A DNA stretch of 64,000 nucleotides from Actinernus sp. WN-2022 (Eukaryota; Cnidaria; Anthozoa; Actiniaria; Actinernidae). Shown here one piece after another: positions 1 through 10,271 of this stretch. Location of the stretch: positions 124,001 to 188,000 of the forward strand of contig JAOWCC010000008.1 in the NCBI GenBank assembly GCA_030867875.1. Direction: 5' to 3'. The translations under genes and the position numbers were made by a program. Every line of letters begins with the position of its first letter. The first letter of the stretch is position 1. Below the pieces are notes generated by a model. The model did not search any database, was not told the origin of the DNA, and was given only the letters and a program-made list of their open reading frames with translations.

Positions 1-385
1 TTAAATCACCAAAAGCCGATAATCTAACTGAGTTGGGTTTCAGTGAGGCAGAGTCGGTAGCCAAGAGCCTCTCCTTAGTAAATCTAGAATTGAAAACTCT
101 TATGACGGACGTAGTCTTCACAGTGCGGTGATTTGCCCGACTGAGCTCTTAAACAGCATGATATGCAGCGGGTGGACACTCCCCGATTTGCCTGAGGAAT
201 CCAAAATAGGTTTAGTAATAGGACACGAACACGTTATAGACTTTCTCATTAGTAAAGAGGTGAAAACGATGACCGGTTAGAACCTAGAGCCTCGCCAAAT
301 CAAAAGTCTACTCCATATAAAGGGTGGGTACTTAGACATTACACCAATATATGTATAGAAAATAATAGGCCAAATGGGTCCAAAG
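1..385 (+). other. Upstream in-frame extension of the integrase region, unrecognised
   Basis: The same reading frame as the integrase stays open here apart from the start of the window and in-frame TAG codons at 278-280 and 356-358. It may be the N-terminal part of the integrase gene, but I recognise no domain in it. No other gene is visible in either strand. Confidence 0.4.
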
Positions 386-1432
386 GTATTCGCAAATATC
401 TACTATAGCCCAGAAGGCTACTGGAAATGACTCGCGGCGATTAAATATCTTGCCACTGCGGCCGACATATCCGAAGATGCGGCTCGGGTGTGGCTAGAAA
501 AACAAGCTATATGGCAGATCTATTTGCCGGCTCCTCAATACGTCCCACGACCTAAATTTAATGTCTCTACACCAAACGAAGTTCATCAAGCCGATCTGCT
601 CTTTCTTCCACACGATCAGGTTCGACGAAAGCTATATAAGTATGCATTGACAGTCGTAGACGTAGCGTCAAGATATAAAGAAGCTGAGCCATTAGCCACT
701 AAAGAAGCTAAAGAAGTCGCTGCGGCGTTTGAGCGAATCTACAAGCGAAGTCCCCTAACATGGCCAAAACTTTTACAAGTCGATCCAGGACGTGAATTCA
801 TGGGTGCCGTTTCTCCACTGCTGGACAAGCATAACGTTTCTGTGAGGCGCGGGCGTGTGGACATTCACCGGAATCAAGCAATTGTTGAACGATTCAACCG
901 AACCCTATCCGAAAGGCTATTTGGACATTAATATGCTCAAGAAATGGTGCTTGCTTCACAGGACGATAGATCGGTTGAATGAGTATCTCGTTTGTCTGCG
1001 GTCGTAAAAGCTTTGAACAACGAACCTACGCGTTTGACAGGAAAGCAACCAGTGGTAGCAATACGCAAAGAGGAAATCGAATCAACCCCAGCAGAACCAG
1101 CACGGGTTCGGGACGAACGTTTACGTCTCGTTGGTCTCAAAGAGGAAAGGCTTCCATTCGACGTCAGTGTTAGATATCTATATGCTCCTGGTGAGTTGGA
1201 AGGTGGCCGCAGGCGTGCTACCGATCCTATATGGAGTTTGGAGACCTATAGCATTTCACGTAGTATGGTTTCTTCGGGGCAGCCAGTTCTGTACTATTTG
1301 GACTCCGTCCCAGGTGCTTCGCAAAACTCCGCAGCCGTCTCTAAGAAACAACCAACGCGTGGCTTTGTGCGTGAAGAGCTACAAGTGGTGCCACCAGACA
1401 CAGAACTACCTCCAAATGGGATCTTAAGCTAA
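386..1432 (+). pseudogene. Polinton integrase (retroviral-type, DDE core), broken by stops
   Basis: This is the integrase that would cut and join the element's ends to host DNA. The catalytic core is visible in the 488-931 part: the first acid in HQADLLF, the second in QVDPGREF and the glutamate in IVERFNRT, preceded by a conserved LPAP..VPRPKF stretch. The C-terminal part (992-1432) carries the Polinton-type segment with VRYLYAPGELEGG and ends just before the polymerase. All parts lie in a single frame. It is interrupted by TGA at 428-430, TAA at 929-931 and TGA at 980-982, and no frameshift was found. It converges on the polymerase gene with 8 bp between the two stop codons. The family assignment is firm; the copy cannot encode a complete enzyme without readthrough. 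Confidence 0.9.
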
Positions 1433-1440
1433 GTCGGCGG

Positions 1441-4393
1441 TTACTCCACCAAGTACTCCTCAATGAGGTCATCGAAGTTCACCTGCTCTGTGGTTTGGGA
1501 CAAACAGATATCTTTATGCCCATGGGCTAGGGTATCGATTCCATTTTCGGAAATCCAACGTTTTGTGTCCAGGGGCGAAAGGGAGATTTTATTAACTCGC
1601 AGACCATACATCCGATGTCCAATGCTTCGCAGCATATTCATCCCATGCCTGAAGGTCTTTATATCGAAAAGAGACTCCTTATACTTATATATGTGCTTCT
1701 TCACAACATACTTCCGTACTCCTTTAGCCTTGCGAATCTCATTGGTATCTGCGCATACGATTGAATACATCTTAGGTCGAAGTCCAACGTACTCTACGAT
1801 GGCAACGCCTCCACACTCATCCTTCATCTTTCCAAGAACCTTTTTATTGGTAGTGTTGTGCAGTGGATGGTCTTCTGGGTAATCGCTGGTATCATAGAGG
1901 CCTGCATTAGAGGCCATGTCTTTGTAGACGTCTTCGGTTTGGATCTCAAGCAACAGTGAATCTGTGTCTGTGTAGAGAGGTTCGTATCGATTGCCATATT
2001 GAGGCTGAAGTTCATTGTAGTAGAAATCGTACATCAGGTGTTTGGATAGGTCTAGGATGCTCATACCAACGTAGACGGGGCGGTTCAGCACGAGCCTGCT
2101 TTTATGCATGTGTAGGGCTACGAGGCCATCATCAAATATATTTGATCTAGCAAATGTTGGGCTTGATATCAGCCGCCGAAGCTTGTTCTCCTCTCTTGCG
2201 CGCATCAGCTTCACATCCACGCGCTTGCGTAAATTCTCCATGGTCTTACCAAACACGCTATTGTTCATCAGCTTGTAGAGGTCTTTCTCGAAGTTGCTTG
2301 TAGCCAGTTTACGGAGGTCCGTATTCATACGTATATATGGCTCCATCCAAGGGCTTTGGTCGAATCGTAGTGCTCGGCGCACCTTTTTCAATCGCATGCC
2401 AAGAGACATATAGCTGTAGATTTCTATAGTGTAGGACGTAGCATCCTTTGTCAAATAGGTTAGGCACAAGCTTTTCAACTTCGATTGGAAATACTCTTTC
2501 ACCTAGCAGTAGTCCACATTGGTACTCTGACATCCATTTTTCTGGACTTTCATACGCTCTGGGGCTAGTGTATACGAGTTGTGAGTATTGTGGAGTTCTA
2601 TAGGATACTCAAGGTCGACCTCAAGGATATAACCTTTATCCGCTTGTATGTGTACATACGATGCAATATCTAGGAAACTCAAGGTTAGTTGTTCGATAGT
2701 CTCAGAATCGCACCACTCGAATCCTCCAGTTGGCAGCGCTTGGCTCATAGCCCATCCGTATAGGTTGTTTGCATCCATATACTGTATGTACGTAGTGGGC
2801 TTGGTTGGGTCGTACTCCGTTGTCCCGGCTGTGCGAGCATATAATATGGATTGTTGGCCTTTGCATGGCGTCGACTGACCATCGAAATGCCGCCTCGCAT
2901 CCCTTTCTCGATGAAAAGATGCATATCGTAGTCTGTGAGTAGCTCAAGCTCTACACCAGTCTTCTTTAGCAATGCATCCCACGATAGGCCGGGGCTCGTA
3001 TAGTAGTGAGCTGGGTCCAAGCCATAATTTTGCATACATGTCGCTCGAAAGCCTTCGAACACGAGTAAAAGTACATCAGTTCGAAGATATAGGTCGTGGT
3101 AGTCTCCCATAGTTTGACAACCAAATGCTTCCCAAACCTTCTGCGCATGGGCATAGTCCTCGTCTGAGATTCCTTCATCAGAAAGCTTGCTATAAAAAGC
3201 ATCGCGTGGTGGTAGCTCGTCCTGAAACCGCTCCCAACTGTCCATATATTCGTATGGGTAGACGCCTTTGCGTTGAAGAAACCCGCGCATACGTTCGTCT
3301 TGCTCGTATCTGGCTGTGATTTTTAATCCTTCCGGGTTTTTAGCTGCTACTAGCCGATCAAGAGAGGATAGCAAAAACTGAGCACTGTCGATGAATCGCA
3401 ATCTACCTAGGGAGAAGGAAATGTACTTCTCCGTGTTATTGGGTATGCAATTTATCTGCCCCTCTACTTTGGAAATATTCTGCATCAAGAGATGAGAATC
3501 GTATCCCCGCAAGTTGTGGAAGACTACTGGTATTATGGTCTTCTTTGGGTCTATCCGCAGTAGTAGATTACAGGCATTGTGTGCTGCCCCCTGTACTTTC
3601 CAGTGATATGGCAGTAATCACGAACCGAGTCCCCATTAAGAGATTTCTGACAAATGTGGCAAATGGTTGCACTGTGGTGGGCTATACTGTCCTTTGGAGT
3701 CATGCATAGGCTTTACATCTAGATAGAGCTGCCTTGACTTTCTGTTCTTCTTGTTGTATTGCCTCCAGGAATATTTACGTAGCATCGGGCCCTCTGTAGA
3801 CGACTGGAGTCTCAGTATGACCATCACATCTCACCACAATGTAGCCGAATCCGCAGGCCTCGTGTAGTTGAGTTTTCTGGGTGTTGCTCTTACTTGGATC
3901 GAGCTCTGGTCCTTCGATCTTAGTGGTCAGTGCCTCAAAATCGGCGTAAATGATGTAGGGAACTTTTAGCTGTTTGTGCCAGTGCTGAAAGGATAGCTTG
4001 TTCTTACCCTCTTCAGGCATTTCAACTCTCACTGCTGTTTGTCCTATACCTTTACATTCTGGAATGTGTTTTTTGAGGAGATCTTCTCGGCAGTATCCGT
4101 GGAGACACGTCTCGCAGAAGTGCGTACCCCCGTTGTGTTTGCTCTGACCGGAGAGAAACCTTTTCAAATTCGTGATCCTTGTAGTGGTAATTTTCAGATT
4201 CCTCTATTAACAGTAGGTTAATTCGGCAGATGTCCCCACATTGCTTGCTAATCCTGTAGACAACCACACCTTCCTCCCAGCCGAAGACATTGATTGCAAG
4301 GTTATTCTGCTTCTCAACCCTGCAAATCTGTGATATGGGTGTTGGTGCATCGATTCCTGTAAAGTCGAGGCCGTCCTTTATATTAGAATACAT
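1441..4393 (-). pseudogene. Polinton protein-primed family B DNA polymerase, central and C-terminal parts, frameshifted
   Basis: Replicative polymerase of the element. Going from 4393 down, there is a zinc-binding-like segment (THFCETCLHGY with a later H and C), exonuclease motif I (YADFEAL, near 3950), exonuclease motif II (RGYDSHLL, near 3510), exonuclease motif III (YLRTDVLLL, near 3090), polymerase motif A (MDANNLYGWAM, near 2775), motif B (MNNSVFGKTMENL, near 2260) and motif C (YTDTDSL, near 1960), followed by the thumb region. The reading frame changes near 4100, 3780, 2800, 2530 and 2430, and there is a stop at 2503-2505, so the gene is dead. Its N-terminal part lies beyond a LINE insertion, at 6277-6613. 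The stop codon at 1441-1443 is 8 bp from the integrase stop. Confidence 0.92.
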
Positions 4394-5640
4394 ATATTAG
4401 AATGCATATATCGCATCCCATGACTGGTTGTTGAGATCAGTACGGAATGCAGAGGAACTGAATTTAGAAAAGTCGCGGTACTCCACGAACTGGTGACCAG
4501 CCCTCGAACAAATTTACAATATGCACAGACTAAGTTGTGATCACTAATGCCAAGTGTTAACACCCCAGATTATTTCCGGGGCATTAGTGATCACGTGATC
4601 GACGACGGTGCTAGAATTTTTAGTGACACGTGTGTTCTCAGTAATAATTTGGCTTAACCCGTAGGTACCATTGATACGTGTTAGGGCTTTTGAGGGGAAA
4701 CTCAAATTTGGTATCGACAGATCGCAATTTGTGTCGCCCAAGAAAAAAAAATATTTGCCTTCGGCATAATAATACCTACTAGCGACTCGTATTCATCTAA
4801 TATGTTTAGGTTCGAGGAGGGAGGTCTGTACCAAGTTCCGATAATATACGATTTGCTTCGAGGTTTACGTATCTCAATGCAAATATTCTCGAGTTGGGTG
4901 ACATTTAAGTCAGTGCGGGTCATGTAATTAATCGTTGATCTTATATAAATACAGACTCCGCCCCCAGAGCGATTACGGTCACGACGAACTATTTCGCAAC
5001 CGGGTATATTTAGCTCATTGTCACTGATGTTGTCATCGATTTTAGTTTCGTTAATAGCAAGAATATCTAGTTTTTTTAACGCTCAAGAAACCCTGAGTTC
5101 ATCGATATGGGCTAGCAAACTATTAATTTTAGACAAGCCATTTTAAATCCTCTTGCTTCCGGGAGAAGATTTAACTCAGCTCGTAACTCGGAGATATGTG
5201 TATCGCAATGAGTGCTAGTCCGCATACCGTCAGGAATGCATTGCCTGGGAATATCTATTCAATTACTATTAATATGGTCACTAAAATTGGAAGCTAGGAT
5301 ACTAGAGCCTTCAGCGTTTAGGTGGAGGCCGCCCTTATTTAGATAACGCTTGGTGATTTTGTCATGAGAGATAAATGACGAGCCTTCTGATCTGCAGCGT
5401 TGTTTAAGTTTAAATTCTTCGTGTAATATGCCAGGCGTTATTGATACTCTGTTGTTTGACGAATTTCTGGGTAGTATCGTCGTGTACCGTTTAACCAACT
5501 GCGTCATAAAATTCCCTTTGTTACCCACGTTCGCTATGAATAATTTGAGACTCAGAAATTTTATACGAACATCGGAATCGACACTTAGAAATTTTAGAAC
5601 GATTATGTTATCCTCACTATAAAAAAAATTACCGCCTGAA
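4385..5640 (-). mobile_element. LINE fragment 1: SGNH-esterase end plus endonuclease, no reverse transcriptase
   Basis: A non-LTR retrotransposon fragment sits inside the polymerase gene. The upstream part (5640 to 5259) ends in a GGLHLNAEGSSIL segment, the last block of the SGNH/GDSL esterase domain that many CR1/L2-like elements carry. The next part (about 5130 to 4385) is an apurinic-type endonuclease. It shows an RRDRN..GGGVCIYIR stretch, the TWYRPP segment, a GDTNCDL segment and GISDHNLV, in several frames. The fragment stops abruptly at about 4385, next to polymerase sequence, before any reverse transcriptase. Because LINEs normally lose 5' rather than 3' ends, the missing 3' half suggests a later deletion. 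Exact boundaries and target duplications were not found. Confidence 0.75.
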
Positions 5641-5727
5641 CCGGGATTCGAACCCGGGCCGGTTAAGAATCAATGCAATGGCTTACCCACCACCAACCCA
5701 AACCCTAACCATTAGACCACGAGAGAA
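5632..5727 (-). tRNA. tRNA-like sequence (Glu-type promoter boxes), pseudogene or SINE head
   Basis: On the minus strand a TGGTCTAATGGTTAG stretch matches an internal A box of tRNA-Glu type, and GGTTCGAATCCCGG matches the B box/T arm. The spacing between boxes is longer than in a normal tRNA, and the two acceptor strands pair poorly, so a functional tRNA is unlikely. It lies between the coiled-coil frame and the esterase part of LINE fragment 1, so it is probably an inserted tRNA-derived retroelement head or a tRNA pseudogene. Confidence 0.55.
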
Positions 5728-5889
5728 TTCGCTGATTGAAGTCGTTTCTTTTACCAGATTTATATCAACTTCATTAGCATGTTCATAAAATATTCTATTA
5801 TAGTATAATATATACTATAATAGCGGTACGACAACCCACCGAGCGCGCGAGGTGTGATTCTCCACGGATCTCAACGGTACACGACGATA
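5728..5889. repeat. A/T-rich spacer with a 29-bp palindrome
   Basis: The spacer between the tRNA-like sequence and the coiled-coil frame holds a near-perfect palindrome at 5795-5823 (ctattatagtat mirrored after a short centre). It could form a cruciform. No gene is seen. Confidence 0.5.
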
Positions 5890-6276
5890 CTACCAATTTC
5901 TGTTTGTATTTGCCTTCGCATCAGGGGCCTCTATTGTTTTTCCGCCGGGTAACCTCGGTCCATGATTGGCTGCTTCGTTGTTGTCGCTGGGTTTGTGCGA
6001 AGGTGACGACTCTCTTTGATTCTTTGCTAAGATTTGAATAGCCTTATTTAGAGAGTCTTTTTCTTCTTGTAGATGTAAATTTGTGTTGGTAATTTCGTTA
6101 AATTTAGCTCGCATGTTGGAAATTTCCGATTTTAAATCATTCTCATTTTGTAGCTTTTTAACTCTCTCCGTTAGATAGGCATTATTTTCTGAAGACGATT
6201 GACCCGTTAAGTCATCTAATTTGGCCAGAGTTCTTTTCGAAGTAGAGTTTCTGTTACTGTAGCACTTCGGGGGCAT
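5890..6276 (-). CDS. Coiled-coil protein, probably LINE ORF1-like
   Basis: This open frame of 128 residues starts with MPPKCYSNRN. Residues of about 25-90 have the heptad-like pattern of leucine, isoleucine and asparagine with many charged residues expected of a coiled coil, followed by a hydrophilic tail rich in proline, serine and asparagine. It precedes the esterase-endonuclease fragment on the same strand, so the likeliest reading is the first protein or N-terminal part of the same LINE. The first codons fall inside a 41-bp tandem duplication that also appears in the polymerase N-terminal region, so the annotated start may be accidental. Confidence 0.45.
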   Translation of the reverse strand: MPPKCYSNRNSTSKRTLAKLDDLTGQSSSENNAYLTERVKKLQNENDLKSEISNMRAKFNEITNTNLHLQEEKDSLNKAIQILAKNQRESSPSHKPSDNNEAANHGPRLPGGKTIEAPDAKANTNRNW

Positions 6277-6321
6277 CCGTTTGTAGAGTTTCTGTTACTC
6301 GCACTTCACGGGCATCCGTTT
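6242..6321. repeat. Imperfect tandem duplication, about 41 and 39 bp
   Basis: The stretch gtagagtttctgttact...gggcatccgttt occurs at 6242-6282 and again at 6283-6321 with a few differences. The second copy lies in the polymerase N-terminal frame. The first spans the junction with the coiled-coil frame. Confidence 0.8.
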
Positions 6322-6613
6322 GCTCGCTAGTCTGTACGGATGTAGTTTCTTTTTCAACGCCCTCAGCACTGCTATCGGACTCCAAAGGCTTCTCTTGAGT
6401 CTCGAGGGGTGGGTTAGTGGCTTGCTCTTCCAGACCAACCGCATGTGCTACTTCGTTCTAGTTAGTCCGTGAGATAGCTGCTAATAGCTGTTCACGTAGC
6501 ACCATCTTAGTTCCCTTGGTATCCAGTAGGAGTTTAGCAAGCTCTGTCTTAAGTTCTGCCTTCTGCAGCTTTTCCCGCACATGTTCTTTAGTTATATCTT
6601 TAGTTGTACTCAT
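6277..6613 (-). pseudogene. N-terminal part of the Polinton polymerase gene, SAP-like domain
   Basis: A frame starts at ATG 6611-6613. Its first 51 residues show the pattern of a SAP DNA-binding motif: a leucine-rich helix (KLQKAELKTELAKLLL), a short KGTK turn and a second helix (LREQLLAAI). A TAG at 6458-6460 interrupts it; the same frame then continues with an acidic, threonine-rich stretch to the duplicated segment at 6277. Strand and position make it the likely beginning of the polymerase gene, cut off by LINE fragment 1. The SAP call is from pattern only, and it could instead be a separate small protein. Confidence 0.5.
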
Positions 6614-6776
6614 CCTTGATTTTTGAAGTAGACTTGATTTGTGAATTCAAAACAGTGAGCGTTCAAAAGCAGTTAAACGACAGCGGGGTTCAAACCAAAC
6701 AAATTCAAACGCGTTAATAAAGTTATACTACTACTTATAGACCCTATGCATAAGTCCTGGTAACTAGCATGTCAAC

Positions 6777-6993
6777 GAGGCCAGTAGGTCCTCTGGAATG
6801 TTGAAATTGAAGCGCCCGGGGAGATTGTGAAATGCACTGAAGGAATGTTCAGTGAAACAATGCCGTTAATTTGCTATGCGCCTGGCTGGTTGTACTATAA
6901 AGAAACATTTTTCAACTAAACAATCATGTTCAACACGTTTCACACTTCCTGCTAGCATTTCAACTTCAACATTCCAGAGGACCTACTGGCCTC
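6777..6993. repeat. Fold-back sequence with 36-bp inverted arms
   Basis: The left arm at 6777-6812 (gaggccagtaggtcctctgg and onward) is repeated inverted at 6958-6993. Weaker inverted similarity extends outwards to about 6735 and 7045 and inwards toward the centre, so the whole segment is an imperfect hairpin of about 300 bp. It lies between the polymerase start and LINE fragment 2. It may be a MITE or a rearranged terminal repeat. Confidence 0.75.
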
Positions 6994-7061
6994 TTTTTCG
7001 TGTTGTGACCGCGCGAGTTATGCATAGTGTTTATATAGATCAGGAAGAAAAGCGGGCGTAA

Positions 7062-8007
7062 AATAGAAGGTGTGGTACTCCACAACTTATTTTCCTTTGA
7101 CCTGAAGACTTTTCATTTACTTGACACATTTGTCTACAGTCACCTAGGTATGAGCAAAGTAATTTGTGGGCATCATCCTTGATACCGTAAGCCATGAGTT
7201 TACCCAACAAAATGTCATGGTTTACGGTATCAGATGCCTTTTGAAGGTCAAGGAAAACAACCAGGTTGTAAAGACCTCGGTCCATGTTAAAGTACCACTC
7301 ATTGGTACAGTCTAGCAGCGCAGGCGCAGTCGCGTGAAAGCGTCTGAAGCCAAATTGATGATCAGATAACAGATTCTCTGCATTGAAATAATCCATTAAT
7401 TGTTCATATAATATTTTCTCATACATCTTACTTATTACTGGGAGGATTGAGATTGGTCTATAATGTTACGAGGACCTTTTTTATGAAGAGGAATTACCCT
7501 GGCTATCTTCCATTCCGATGGAAAAGTCTGTGATGTAATTGATGTGTTAATTATTTCCGTAACAGACTTTGAGATAACAGGCGCAGCTAGCTTTAGATTT
7601 TTTGCTGAGATTTTATCAACGGCAGTGGCTTTAGACACGGATAACGAGCTAATCAACCTATAAACTTTAGAGATAGCTATAGGATTAAAATGGAAATTAC
7701 TCTGAACATTCATTACAAAGTCAGTGTAACTGCAACCTGCATCGTTAATAGTGTCTGCGAGTGTCGGGCCTACATTAATTAAATGTTCATTAAAATGTTG
7801 GCCAATTTCATCCGAGGACGTAATAGAACAGTCGTTCACTTTAATTTCGTTAACACCGCTTTCCTGTTGTTTGCGCCCAAGGATATTGTTTATAGTTCTC
7901 CAAGCTCGTTTGCGGTCGCTACATGGCTTTGTATTTGTGTTGCATAATATTCTTCTTAGCTTTACGCAAAGCAATGTTTTTAGAGGGCGAATATAGCTTT
8001 CAAGCAT
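7062..8007 (-). pseudogene. LINE reverse transcriptase, N-terminal half
   Basis: The upstream part (8007-7435) holds the linker and first palm motifs, including SKATAVDKISAKNLKLA and WKIARVIPLHKKG. The second part (7426-7062) carries SDHQFGFR and the motif-A segment FLDLQKASDTVNHDILL, with one catalytic aspartate. A frame change lies near 7430. Sequence stops resembling a reverse transcriptase after CGVP, so the catalytic YADD box and thumb are absent. The RNA-copying enzyme is therefore incomplete. Confidence 0.85.
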
Positions 8008-8336
8008 ATTCTTTATTTTTTATGATAGCAATACGTTTCAATCTGTCCCGTTCTATCATTTTTCCTCTAATATCCTTAGTGACCCAGGGAAGGCTAGACA
8101 TGTTTTACTCTCCTAGATCTTATTGGAGCATGCCTGTCTAGGACATCTAGGAATAAGGTCTTAAAACAAGTCCACATTGCATCTACGTTTTCTTTGAACT
8201 GTACTTGTTCCCAAGATTTTCGTTCCAAATCGTACAGAAAAGATTCACTGTTAAAATTCTTATTTCTATTTCCTTTATCGTTTTCATTTTTGTAGGTATA
8301 TTAATTTTATGAATTGAGTAAATCAAGCTATGGTCG

Positions 8337-8947
8337 CTAAAGCCTACATGAATAACATCCGATTGTATATTTTTCGGGAGAACAAGTTATGCATACATCT
8401 AACAGCGATGTGATGGATTTAGTGATGCGTGTAGGCTTATCGATCAGCTGAGTAAGTTGATAAATTTCCATAATTGATAATAACTTTTGGGCAGACTGAT
8501 TTGTCTTATTATCAAGTAGATTACAATTGAGATCGCCTAGTATATAGATTTCTTTATCTTCATTGTCAATTTTCTCTATCAAACACTCGATGGTAGAGAA
8601 TATTTCAACAGGTGCGCTAAGGGGGTCTATATATTGCGGATATAATGAAAGGCCTGCTTTTTGGTTTAATAATTTCTAAGCAAACGGCTTTCAGGTTATC
8701 TGGCTACTAGTAGGTCATGGCACTCACAGTAGGTTAGAGTTTTCCTAATGTATATACATACGCCACCGCCAAGTCGATTTCTATCAAGACGGACAATTTC
8801 ATATCCGTCAATACTAACAACACCGTTTGAGATTGATTTATCTGGTCGGGTCTCATTTAGAGCTAGAATATCGAGCTCTCGGTTTGCTAGTATGAGGCGG
8901 ATCCCGTCGACATGTTTAGTTAAACTGACAACATTTAGGGATGCCAT
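8337..8947 (-). pseudogene. LINE endonuclease domain
   Basis: An apurinic-type endonuclease used for target nicking. The start shows ILALNETRPD (metal-binding asparagine and glutamate), then RLDRNRLGGGVCIYIR, then a GDLNCNLLD segment and, just below 8337, a GFSDHS histidine motif. Frame breaks lie near 8690 and 8340, and the middle part is diverged. It lies between the esterase and the reverse transcriptase, as in CR1/L2-like elements. Confidence 0.8.
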
Positions 8948-9010
8948 TTTAAAACCTCGTTGTTTAGAGAAAGCAGACCCAGCATTATTTACTATCCCTG
9001 GTCTGACAAC

Positions 9011-9500
9011 CTAAAGTACAGAACAATGCGAAATAAGATTCTTAGCAAAAATACTGCTGCCATTCTTATTCAAATGCAATTCTCCATTGTAAAGATCCTG
9101 TTTCCTAATATTACTGTGGTTTAAAAACCTCCAAGAGTTTTGTTTACAGAATTGCACGACGATCTTGTTAACTGCTTTACCTTTTGAATCCAGGCTTGCG
9201 TCATCTCCTCTTGTGATGATTTCTGAGATGGTGAAATCAATTCCTGGACTTTTGAAAATAATTTGATATGCGATGTCAACAATTCCTTCAGCAATGATAC
9301 GGGGCTCTTCGTGGCGCAAGTAATTAGTTCCTACGTGAAGAATAACTTCATCAGGATTTAGCTCCTCCAGCGTCGAGATGACATAGTGGCTCATGTGTTT
9401 CACCCTCGCTCCAGAAAAGGATTACACATATACTTTGCCTCCTGCGCATTTGGAAAGCCGTTTCCCTTGTATATACTTCAACATGGAATCGCCCAAGTAG
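9011..9500 (-). pseudogene. LINE SGNH/GDSL esterase-like domain
   Basis: The minus strand shows the GDS block (LGDSMLKYIQG, near 9495), then HVGTNYLR (third block, with glycine and asparagine) and GELHLNKNGSSIF (last block, with the histidine). A TAA after the first block separates the N-terminal part from the open frame at 9403-9011. Esterase domains of this fold are known from many non-LTR elements. Their role in transposition is not settled. Confidence 0.75.
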
Positions 9501-9540
9501 TATAGCCGGAGTCAAAATTATTGCACCTCTTTATATAGCC

Positions 9541-10009
9541 ACCGGATAACCGTTTTAAGTCCCCCTTCCCCAGCACTTTTTTGTTCTCTCATAAAAACCA
9601 CCCCCTTCCTATTCAGTTCTGACTCAGTTTTTAATCATTAAGAAACCTCAATTAGAGAAAGAGTACCACCATATTATGCCCCATAGAAAAATTGCGAATT
9701 AGAGAATGGAGAAAAGCACTTGTAGCTTTCGGCACCAACACACATTTAATAAACTCCGAACTAAGGATTGCTTTTCAAAGGTGTTGGCGGAATTGGAGAA
9801 CCATAAGGTATTTCAGTAGAAATCGTTATGGTCCGGTTTTCACTGTATTCGTTTTACTACAGCTGTCCACGCGGTTAAAAATAGCTCTAGCGTTAACTGA
9901 AATTTAAGAACATTCAGGGCCTGAAAACTCATTTTGACCGACGGGATGTGAATCAAAAGGTGTTTCATATCTAGTTTTATGATAAAAACTGAAGTTCACC
10001 TGTAAAATT
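9541..10009. other. Gene-free stretch of the Polinton
   Basis: No supported gene is seen on either strand. A short plus-strand frame at 9692-9907 has no recognisable motif and is judged incidental. Confidence 0.5.
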
Positions 10010-10077
10010 CCTAAGCGCCCCAAAAAATTCCTTAGCGCCCCAATTTTGTTTGAACGAGTAAAACAGGGGCGCTAAGG
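10010..10077. repeat. Short direct and inverted repeats of a cctaagcgcccc motif
   Basis: The 12-mer cctaagcgcccc is at 10010-10021, ccttagcgcccc at 10030-10041 and its inverse ggggcgctaagg at 10066-10077. The last two can form a 12-bp stem with a 24-base loop. Confidence 0.8.
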
Positions 10078-10153
10078 CATGCAAATCAAATTTGGCGACC
10101 GAAATTTGCGTATGACTCAGAAACTTTATTTCGCCAAGTTGAAATAAAATCTA

Positions 10154-10179
10154 CGGACGATCGCCCACGCGATCGTCCG
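10154..10179 (-). terminator. Perfect 11-bp hairpin downstream of the membrane-hairpin gene
   Basis: The arms cggacgatcgc and gcgatcgtccg flank a 4-base loop. The hairpin lies about 90 bp beyond the stop codon of the minus-strand gene ending at 10272, where a 3' processing or termination structure could sit. That function is inferred from position only. Confidence 0.35.
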
Positions 10180-10271
10180 CATACGAACCAGACATACGAA
10201 TTAAGCGCAGCTGCTCTTAGCAAAGTGAAAATAAAACCCCCGTTTATTTCTCTCATAGGACATTTCAATTT

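Larger units (their letters stand above)
7062..9540 (-). mobile_element. LINE fragment 2: SGNH esterase, endonuclease and part of reverse transcriptase
   Basis: This is a non-LTR retrotransposon on the minus strand with domains in order: SGNH esterase (about 9500-9011), endonuclease (8947-8337) and the beginning of the reverse transcriptase (8007-7062). The element is cut at about 7062, within the palm just after a CGVP segment, so the YADD active site is missing. It is related to LINE fragment 1 but clearly not the same copy or subfamily. The layout matches CR1/L2-type elements (family knowledge). The 3' end adjoins the fold-back sequence. Confidence 0.85.

Noticed and set aside
6735..7045. 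Polinton terminal inverted repeat
   Set aside because: Both arms lie together inside the element rather than at its ends, so it cannot serve as the terminal repeat here; kept only as a fold-back repeat.
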